6,976 nt of DNA from Chloroflexota bacterium (GTDB taxonomy: Bacteria > Chloroflexota > UBA4733): the NCBI GenBank assembly GCA_023489405.1, contig JAMDCW010000035.1, positions 1 to 6,976 of the forward strand, read 5' to 3'. The position numbers were made by a program, and so were the translations under genes. Below, piece after piece: positions 1-4,764 of this stretch. The notes under the pieces are model-generated. The model saw nothing but the letters and a program-made list of their open reading frames with translations, was not told the DNA's origin and ran no database searches. How positions within the stretch are numbered: position 1 is the stretch's first letter; every line of letters begins with the position of its first letter.

Positions 1-126
1 GCCGAGGACTATGAAGGCGGACAGGCGGGAGCGGATGAGCAGCCAGGGGATGCTGCGTTTCCAGACGAGGGCGATGAAGCCGGCGCCAGCGATGGCGAAG
101 CCGATGAGACCGAGCACGGCTACCAC
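1..126 (-). CDS. N-terminal part of a small membrane protein, cut by the window edge
   Basis: Only the first 42 codons are visible and the frame is open to base 1. The start is taken as GTG at 126-124 because a long purine-rich site (GAGGAAGGGAAG, 142-131) ends 4 nt before it. Residues 1-21 are almost entirely hydrophobic (V, L, I, F, A, G), followed by a short basic stretch (WKRSIPWLLIRSR) and the beginning of a second hydrophobic run (AFIVLG). This reads as an integral inner-membrane protein with at least two helices and a positively charged connecting loop. It begins 16 nt after the stop of the 91-aa gene, so the two are very probably cotranscribed and translationally linked. I do not recognise the family. 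The fragment is too short for any functional call. Confidence 0.6.
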   Translation of the reverse strand, partial: MVAVLGLIGFAIAGAGFIALVWKRSIPWLLIRSRLSAFIVLG

Positions 127-142
127 TGTTCTTCCCTTCCTC

Positions 143-418
143 TTACTTTGCTCGTGACTTTTTGATGCTCACCTTTTGGGCGTCACGTATCGCACGCTCG
201 GCTAGCCATTCGGCTAGGATGGCATCAGAGGGCTTGGTGCGCAAGAAAGACTGAAGGTCGCGGTCATACTCTCTCAGCAGGTGCGCTGCTTTGCGCCCAG
301 AGATGCCGAAGGACTCGGCCAGGGCGGATGCACGTGCTCCACCTTCCACCTTATTGAGCCGGTTGGTGGTGTGCCGCTTCGTTTTGTTCATACTGTGCAG
401 AAGACTGAGAAGTCCCAT
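143..418 (-). CDS. 91-aa basic protein with possible helix-turn-helix, unknown function
   Basis: The start ATG at 418-416 is supported by AGGAAG (430-425) 6 nt upstream. A second in-frame ATG (codon 10, MNKTKR) has no such site. The first 25 residues are basic and polar. Residues about 27-50 (ARASALAESFGISGRKAAHLLREY) have the rhythm of a helix-turn-helix: helix, turn at FGIS, second helix. The C-terminus is helical, ending in a lysine/arginine-rich tail (KVSIKKSRAK). There are no cysteines, signal peptide or membrane segment, so it is probably a small cytoplasmic, possibly nucleic-acid-binding protein. It is the second gene of a three-gene minus-strand cluster, 12 nt after the 84-codon gene and 16 nt before a membrane protein. 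I do not recognise the family. The DNA-binding suggestion is inference from residue pattern alone. Confidence 0.65.
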   Translation of the reverse strand: MGLLSLLHSMNKTKRHTTNRLNKVEGGARASALAESFGISGRKAAHLLREYDRDLQSFLRTKPSDAILAEWLAERAIRDAQKVSIKKSRAK

Positions 419-430
419 CGCTGACTTCCT

Positions 431-685
431 CTACGGCTTGCCTCTGTTGACTTGCATGGCGACGCCGAGGACGCGAATATCGCTAGAGTGTGCTTCGATG
501 GGCTCGTATTCGGGGTTGTCGCGCAGGTTGCCTGTAGCGAAGACATAACTCTTGATGCGATCGGTATCGAAGCTAAGCATGGCTTGATCGTCTTCTCTGA
601 AGCTATTTGGTGCAGACTGGGAGGATGGCCGCGACTGAGGTAGGGAACCTCCAAGGTGGAGTCTGACATTTGCTCTCTTGGGCAC
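431..685 (-). CDS. 84-aa protein, apparent chimera of a Cas10-palm-like segment and an S24/LexA C-terminal end
   Basis: The start is GTG at 685-683, preceded by GAGAGGAG with 7 nt spacing. An in-frame TAG lies just upstream, so the reading frame cannot be longer. Residues 1-33 are low in structure (Pro/Ser/Gln/Arg). Residues 36-55 contain FDTDRIKSYVFAT, which resembles the first palm strand of Cas10/Cmr2-type proteins; there it normally continues as LREIRGASALLD, but here it breaks after LR. Residues 56-84 (DNPEYEPIEA...DIRVLGVAMQV) instead match the end of S24/LexA-type peptidases, where a DNPAYEPI-like stretch is followed by DVxVLGVVVxVIR. The serine half of the S24 domain is absent, and so is the rest of Cas10, so neither enzyme activity is expected. 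It is the first gene of a three-gene cluster, 12 nt before the next start. It may be a decaying fusion left by a deletion, or a real short protein. Both family assignments are from memory of consensus patterns. Confidence 0.55.
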   Translation of the reverse strand: MPKRANVRLHLGGSLPQSRPSSQSAPNSFREDDQAMLSFDTDRIKSYVFATGNLRDNPEYEPIEAHSSDIRVLGVAMQVNRGKP

Positions 686-940
686 TGCTCTTCTCCTCTC
701 TGGCTATTGCTCTCAGCAAGGAAGCAATCCTTAACGAAAGGCGTGCTGCTGGAAGAGGACTGTCCTTCCGCAGGGGCATCGCGTTTTCTCTTGTTACTCG
801 ATTGAGGTGTGAGTGTGCGGCAATAGTAGACGGAATTTAGTAGTGGTGAGACAAGTTAGCCTGTAAGTCCTATGACGCTACACCATTTGGACGATAGGGG
901 TGAACTGTGACGCATGGCTTTGGCACCGCAAGCGGCTCTT
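686..940. other. Intergenic region between the secreted-protein gene and the small-gene cluster
   Basis: This 255-nt stretch lies downstream of the secreted-protein gene and upstream of the 84-codon gene, both on the minus strand, so a terminator and a promoter would be expected here. I found no stem followed by a T-run on the minus strand; the short CCGC-TT-GCGG repeat near 920-935 has no T-run. Candidate -10 hexamers (TACTAA, TACTAT around 825-845) lack a well-spaced -35. A 58-codon minus-strand frame (603-779) crosses the region but has no supporting evidence. Confidence 0.4.
693..698 (-). promoter_or_regulatory. Ribosome binding site that fixes the GTG start of the 84-aa gene
   Basis: On the minus strand GAGGAG (inside a longer GAGAGGAG) sits 7 nt before GTG 685-683. 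It is the best Shine-Dalgarno match in the cluster. It argues that this short, odd gene is, or recently was, translated from this start rather than from the internal ATG at codon 36 (580-578). Confidence 0.6.
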
Positions 941-1597
941 CTAGCAAGATCGATGCAGGACATTGCCTGGGAAAAGCGCTTGGGCTACCTGGTAAGACGT
1001 GAACACTTCGAGATTCCCCGGCGTCAAGCTCTGCAGCGCTGGGTCATCGTCACAGTAGAAGTAGTGCGTGCCAGGCTGCGACTGAGCGGGTAAGTCGACG
1101 TAGATCATATGCCCCGCCGTCGTATCGGTATTGGCGACGTTAGGATCCGGTATGACGGGAAGGTGATCGGGATTGGCCTCCCAGGCGAAGCGTTGCGTAT
1201 TGAGGCGCTCTTCCAGTCCATAAGGACCGTTGATCCACGTACGGTAGCCATCGGTAAATGCCGTCCAGTTATCCGCTTTGCGCCAGACGAGCAGACCGCC
1301 TGTCGTGTGCTGAATGGCGTCGCCATTGACCGGATTGTGCTGCTCATTGTCTAGGCATTGCCCTACCTGCTGGGGGATCATCGCGTCGAGTACGGCGAAA
1401 CCGAGGACGAATTGACAGGAAGGCGCCGCAAAAGCCTGAGCCGGGGTGATGGCGAAGAGCGAGACAAGGGTGCTGAGCAGGACGATCAGCCGTAGCCCAC
1501 AGTGCTGCCTGGCAAAAGAGCTGATCATAGAGGTGCCGTTCGCCGGTTCTGTGCTGGCACGGCACAGTGTGATTACCGGTTGCAATGAGCGAGACAT
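941..1597 (-). CDS. Secreted protein with a Chloroflexota-type GFAxLxxxxP...NWTAFTDGYRTWINGP domain
   Basis: This is a 218-aa protein. The ATG at 1597-1595 is chosen because of AGGAGG (1615-1610), although the 12-nt spacing is on the long side. A classic signal peptide covers about residues 34-58: basic LRL start, hydrophobic LIVLLSTLVSLFAI, then AQAFA-A as cleavage site. The leader has an unusual 33-residue N-terminal extension; an internal Met at 24 would give a normal-length leader but lacks a ribosome binding site. The mature part carries CQFVLGFAVLDAMIPQQVG, then TTGGLLVWRKADNWTAFTDG and YRTWINGPYGLEERLNTQRF (about residues 61-137). I associate this conserved block, which has no known activity, with extracellular proteins of Chloroflexota and some Actinomycetota. 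Mature cysteines at 61, 81, 182 and 218 could form two disulfides. The end (YFYCDDDP...NLEVFTSYQVAQAL...C) looks like a small extra motif. The gene lies 96 nt after clc on the same strand. The molecular role is unknown. Confidence 0.85.
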   Translation of the reverse strand: MSRSLQPVITLCRASTEPANGTSMISSFARQHCGLRLIVLLSTLVSLFAITPAQAFAAPSCQFVLGFAVLDAMIPQQVGQCLDNEQHNPVNGDAIQHTTGGLLVWRKADNWTAFTDGYRTWINGPYGLEERLNTQRFAWEANPDHLPVIPDPNVANTDTTAGHMIYVDLPAQSQPGTHYFYCDDDPALQSLTPGNLEVFTSYQVAQALFPGNVLHRSC

Positions 1598-1693
1598 GCG
1601 GCGGCTCTTCCTCCTTTTGTTTCCTCTTGGTTACTAAGAACGCTGACACCGATTTTTCGTTTCATGAGAACAGACTGTACTGTATGAGACCAT
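1598..1693. other. Spacer between clc and the downstream secreted-protein gene
   Basis: This is a 96-nt stretch on the minus strand. It carries the AGGAGG site (1615-1610) of the downstream gene. No terminator (stem plus T-run) and no convincing -35/-10 pair were seen, so read-through from clc is possible. A direct repeat TCTCAT occurs twice with a 20-nt period (minus strand, near 1666-1692); its meaning is unknown. Confidence 0.35.
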
Positions 1694-3979
1694 TTACTGG
1701 CCAGTTCTATGCCCCCGTTGGCAGCTTTCCTGCTCGGACTCTCTGCCGTCTTCTCCCGCGCTCTCCTTAACAACCTCATGGTCAGGAGGAGGGTCACGGT
1801 CTTCTGATGATGCCATCACGACATCGTGTGGCGCGGCTATGCCAGCCTCGGCTTCTACCTCATCTGGACCTGGCGGTGGTGAAGGCACCGGCACCGTGAA
1901 GACCTGAGCGATCGGTTGCTCATCATCGGCAGTAACGAAGAGCAATACAGCATCGCCGCTGGCAATGCGCACGTCGCCCCGCGGAATGAGGGTTCGCCCC
2001 TGCCGCGTGATCGAGACGAGGACGCTGGTAGCTGGGAGATGGAGATCGCGTACCCTGCGACCGTCGGCCAGGCTGCCGGAGACAGCGGTGTACGACAAGA
2101 AGCGGGCGTCGGACGCTGTCTGCAAGCGGGCAACTCGCGTCTGGGTAGTCCGATGGGTGGTGAGCGCCCTGTGGTACGCGTTGATGATGTCGGCACGCCG
2201 GAGGAGTCCGGCAAGATGCCGTGGCTGCTGGCGGTCCACGACAGGGATGCGCCCGACATCCTGGGCGCCGAGCTGCTGTACCGCGGAAGCAACGGATTGG
2301 TCCGGGTACGCCGTAATGATCTGCTTCGTCATCACATCTGCCACGGTGGCCCCCTCTGGGGCGATATCGGCCGCCCGTTCGATGTCGGAGAGCGTCACGA
2401 TGCCAGCAAGCTCACCTGCTTGATTGATCACTGGAAAACCATGGTGACCACTGCTCTGGAAGAGAGCGGCAGCATCTTCCAAAGAGGTAGTGCCGGCTAT
2501 CGTCGTGACCGATGTCGTCATGATCTCACCAACAGTGATCGTTTCCAGAATATCAGTCACTTTTGGCTGGCGTGCTTGAATGCCGCGCCGGACAAGCTTC
2601 AGCAGGTAGATGTTGTTCGGACTGAGGCGCTGTGCCAGTAAAGTGGCTAGCACCACTGCTGTCATCAGCGGGAGAATGACGGTATAGTTGTCCGTCATCT
2701 CGAAGATGATCAGCACGGAGGTGATTGGAGCTTGGGCGGCGCCGGCGAAGACTGCACCCATCCCCACCATGGCGTAAGCCCCAGGATGAGCGCTCCATGT
2801 AGGAAAAGCGCCGTGCACGAGAGTACCGAAAGCTCCACCCAGCATCGCCCCGAGAAACAGCGACGGCGAGAAGACGCCGCCTGAGCCACCGCTGCCCAGC
2901 GTCACTGAGGTTGCAAAGAGCTTGAGGACGAAAAAGAGCAAGAGCACTACTAAGGGAAGCTGGCTGAAGAGCGCTGGTTCGATGCCGTTGTAGCCGACGC
3001 CGAATAGGTAGGAGTCTGACGGCCCCGCCGGAGATGGTGGTTGAAACTGATAGGCTAATAAGCCGATCAAGCCCATCAAAATGCCACCAGAGGCGGGTTT
3101 GAGGTACTCGGGAATGTGCCAGTGATCCCAGAGGTCTTCCATCCCGTAGAGCATGCGGCTGAAGGTAATGGCCGCTAGGCCGCAGAGGAGGCCGAGAATG
3201 GCGTACGGGATGAGCTCTAGCGGACTGACGAACTGGTAGTGAGGAACTTCGAATGAGGGATGATCCCCTAGGAATTTCCGGCCGATGACATCAGCGACCA
3301 CCGAGGCAATGACGATCATGCTGAAGGCGCGGGTCTCGAATTCATCGAGAATGACCTCGAGCGCAAAAAATACGCCGGCGATCGGCGCATTGAAGGTGGC
3401 GGAGATACCACCGGCGGCTCCGCAAGCGAGGAAGAGACGGATACGCTCCTCCGGCAGGTGCAGAAGCTGTCCGATCGTTGAGCCGAAAGCCGCGCCGATT
3501 TGCACGATGGGGCCTTCGCGTCCAGCCGAACCTCCACTGCCGATGCAGAGGGCTGATGCGAGCGCCTTGATAACGACAACACGCGGCCTGATGCGCCCAC
3601 CGTGGAGCGCAATCGCCGCGATCACTTCCGGAACACCATGCCCTTTTGCTTCCCGAGCAAAAAAATAGACGATCGGTCCTACCAGCAGACCTCCTAATAT
3701 GGGAGCGAAAATGACCGACCATGCACCGAGGAAGGACAAAGCGTTACCCGTGATGCCGAAAGCGAGAACGTGAAAGAGCGTGAGCATTTTGCGAAACAGA
3801 ACAGCACCAAATCCAGCCCCTATGCCGATGCTCACCGCGAAAAGGACAAGAGTAGCGGTTGCACGCTGGCTACCATTGCGCAAACCACCCCATAGCCCAG
3901 AACCTAAGGCCACCGGTTCGTTGAAGAGCGAGCGCTTGGCTGACGTTGGACGTGGCGATGCGGACACACCTGCTCCCAA
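1694..3979 (-). CDS. CLC-family chloride channel/transporter with CBS pair and RCK_C domain
   Basis: This 761-aa integral membrane protein is predicted to move chloride or a similar anion across the cytoplasmic membrane as a homodimer. Selectivity signatures are all visible: GHGVPE (113-118), GSGGSAGREGP (147-157, with gating glutamate E155), GVFSPSL (368-374) and a helix-R tyrosine in NNIYLLKL (Y458). At the position of the internal proton glutamate of the E. coli exchanger there is Val209 (ALEV), and His114 replaces the central serine of GSGIP. Two CBS domains follow (about 483-535 and 545-602), then an RCK_C/TrkA-C-like domain (about 620-697), which together suggest control by adenine nucleotides or another small ligand. 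The last 60 residues are an acidic, proline-rich tail I do not recognise. The start is set at TTG 3979-3977 with AGGGGA (3993-3988) 8 nt upstream; GTG four codons later is an alternative. It is divergent from marR. Confidence 0.95.
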   Translation of the reverse strand: MGAGVSASPRPTSAKRSLFNEPVALGSGLWGGLRNGSQRATATLVLFAVSIGIGAGFGAVLFRKMLTLFHVLAFGITGNALSFLGAWSVIFAPILGGLLVGPIVYFFAREAKGHGVPEVIAAIALHGGRIRPRVVVIKALASALCIGSGGSAGREGPIVQIGAAFGSTIGQLLHLPEERIRLFLACGAAGGISATFNAPIAGVFFALEVILDEFETRAFSMIVIASVVADVIGRKFLGDHPSFEVPHYQFVSPLELIPYAILGLLCGLAAITFSRMLYGMEDLWDHWHIPEYLKPASGGILMGLIGLLAYQFQPPSPAGPSDSYLFGVGYNGIEPALFSQLPLVVLLLFFVLKLFATSVTLGSGGSGGVFSPSLFLGAMLGGAFGTLVHGAFPTWSAHPGAYAMVGMGAVFAGAAQAPITSVLIIFEMTDNYTVILPLMTAVVLATLLAQRLSPNNIYLLKLVRRGIQARQPKVTDILETITVGEIMTTSVTTIAGTTSLEDAAALFQSSGHHGFPVINQAGELAGIVTLSDIERAADIAPEGATVADVMTKQIITAYPDQSVASAVQQLGAQDVGRIPVVDRQQPRHLAGLLRRADIINAYHRALTTHRTTQTRVARLQTASDARFLSYTAVSGSLADGRRVRDLHLPATSVLVSITRQGRTLIPRGDVRIASGDAVLLFVTADDEQPIAQVFTVPVPSPPPGPDEVEAEAGIAAPHDVVMASSEDRDPPPDHEVVKESAGEDGRESEQESCQRGHRTGQ

Positions 3980-4008
3980 TCTACCGATCCCCTATAATCG
4001 ACCCCTGT

Positions 4009-4031
4009 TATTGTACGACACTCGTACTATT
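4009..4031. promoter_or_regulatory. Candidate MarR operator, inverted repeat in the clc-marR divergent region
   Basis: The perfect core is GTACG (4013-4017), a 5-nt centre (ACACT), then CGTAC (4023-4027). Extending to 9-nt arms (TATTGTACG and CGTACTATT) keeps 7 of 9 pairs. MarR proteins usually bind palindromes of about 16-20 bp in their own divergent promoter region, and this is the only comparable repeat in the interval. It covers the spacer of the clc promoter and overlaps its -10, which would give repression of clc when bound. That MarR binds here is inference. Confidence 0.6.
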
Positions 4032-4037
4032 TGTCCA
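4010..4037 (-). promoter_or_regulatory. Predicted sigma70-type promoter for clc
   Basis: On the minus strand, TGGACA (4037-4032, 5 of 6 to TTGACA) is followed by a 16-nt spacer and TACAAT (4015-4010, 5 of 6 to TATAAT). Transcription would start near 4003, giving a leader of about 24 nt that contains the AGGGGA site before the TTG start of clc. The inverted repeat at 4009-4031 lies within it. No equally good promoter was found for marR on the other strand. Confidence 0.6.
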
Positions 4038-4065
4038 TATGCAAGCTATCGACGCTTTTTTTAAT

Positions 4066-4071
4066 GAGGAG
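4066..4071 (+). promoter_or_regulatory. Ribosome binding site deciding the marR start
   Basis: GAGGAG lies 6 nt before ATG 4078-4080. The frame is open much further upstream, to an ATG at 3958 or 3946, but those starts would lie inside the clc gene and its promoter and have no such site. The short start is therefore preferred. Confidence 0.8.
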
Positions 4072-4077
4072 ATGACC

Positions 4078-4569
4078 ATGCAACTCTTCGCTGAGAGACC
4101 TACCCTGACAGCAGAAGCACTCGCTCTCTTGGTCGATGTGCGCTCTACGCTCCGCCGCCTCGTCCACACGCTCGAAGAAAGCTGTCAGGAAGCAGGATTG
4201 ACGGAGCCCCAGCAGCATACCCTGCTCTGGGTGGCCTATCGTGAGATGCATGGCGAGCAAGCCACAGCGACTCAGCTCATCGATGAGCTGAGTACCGATA
4301 AGAATACCGTGTCTGACATCGTGCGCCGCCTGGCTGCTCACGGCCTCTTGCAACGCGAGCGTTCCGGTCGCACTATTTTGCTGACGTTGTCCTCCGAAGG
4401 CTGGCTGCGCTTCCATCGATCGCTGCTGGCGATTGGACGGGGACTTGAAAAGCCGGAAGTGTCACGTTCTGCGTACGTCTTGCAGCAGCACATGCTCCAG
4501 TATCTCACGGTATACCGCCGGTTGCTGGGAGAAAATACCCACGGTACGCCTGATGCTCCGAAAGAGTAG
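4078..4569 (+). CDS. MarR-family transcriptional regulator
   Basis: This 163-aa cytoplasmic DNA-binding protein is predicted to act as a dimer. An N-terminal helix (about 11-38) and a C-terminal helical segment (about 110-152) would form the dimer interface. Between them is the winged helix-turn-helix: TQLIDELSTDKNTVSDIVRRLAAHGLLQRE (65-94), in which STDKNTVSDIVRRL is the recognition part, followed by a wing RSGRTILLTLSSEG (95-108). The wing is short and lacks the usual DxRD/DRR turn of the family, so DNA contacts may differ. There is one cysteine, C36, so a thiol-sensing role is conceivable but not supported. The gene is divergent from clc with 98 nt between starts, and an inverted repeat there overlaps the clc promoter, which makes clc the likely target. 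The ligand is unknown. The membrane hydrolase 195 nt downstream may or may not be cotranscribed. Confidence 0.9.
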   Translation: MQLFAERPTLTAEALALLVDVRSTLRRLVHTLEESCQEAGLTEPQQHTLLWVAYREMHGEQATATQLIDELSTDKNTVSDIVRRLAAHGLLQRERSGRTILLTLSSEGWLRFHRSLLAIGRGLEKPEVSRSAYVLQQHMLQYLTVYRRLLGENTHGTPDAPKE

Positions 4570-4764
4570 CGTTGCTACACACTCCTTGCTTACTATCGTC
4601 CGCCTAGCGCTACTCCCATTCCCTCCGACCTCCCGCAGGCATTCGGACCGCCACAATCCTATACGTGCTGTCAGCTACAATTTCGGGTAGTGACGTACTC
4701 CCTTCTGGGGCTGGTGCTAACGTAGGCCATACGCTCGGCGATATAGCGAAGAGGTAGTGCCGTA
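4570..4764. other. Intergenic region between marR and the hydrolase gene
   Basis: This 195-nt stretch on the same strand as both flanking genes holds the GAAGAGG site (4748-4754) of the hydrolase near its right end. A small repeat GTAGC-GTT-GCTAC (4566-4578) overlaps the marR stop but has no T-run, so it is not a convincing terminator. TACAAT at 4676-4681 could be a -10, but no -35 stands at the right distance. I see nothing else in it. Confidence 0.35.

Noticed and set aside
388..669. 93-codon minus-strand frame overlapping the 84-aa and 91-aa genes
   Set aside because: It is in a different frame from the two better-supported genes, rich in Ser/Thr/Pro shadow composition, and has no ribosome binding site or domain pattern.
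603..779. 58-codon minus-strand frame (MPLRKDSPLP...) overlapping the start of the 84-aa gene
   Set aside because: There is no good ribosome binding site and no recognisable domain, and it overlaps in another frame a gene with a better start. It is probably chance.
1696..1705. Perfect palindrome ACTGGCCAGT at the clc stop
   Set aside because: It has no loop and no T-run. A 10-bp palindrome is expected by chance in a sequence of this size.
1916..2641. 241-codon plus-strand frame antisense to clc
   Set aside because: It lies wholly antisense to the conserved CBS/RCK_C coding region. Its composition (RDRDED, GSNEEQ) is that of a reverse-frame shadow, and no family is recognisable.
3946..4077. 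N-terminal extension of MarR by 44 residues
   Set aside because: The extra residues would overlap the clc start and promoter and show no MarR similarity, and the GAGGAG site favours ATG 4078.
4566..4578. Hairpin GTAGC-GTT-GCTAC at the marR stop as a terminator
   Set aside because: It is only a 5-bp stem and is not followed by a T-run.
4667..4679. 13-base match (GCTGTCAGCTACA) to 6164-6176, both intergenic
   Set aside because: One such match is roughly expected by chance in about 7 kb, and the flanks do not match well, so it is not called a repeat family.
4694..4699. CGTACT upstream of the hydrolase as a second MarR half-site
   Set aside because: It is a single 6-base half-site with no paired arm, which is too likely by chance.
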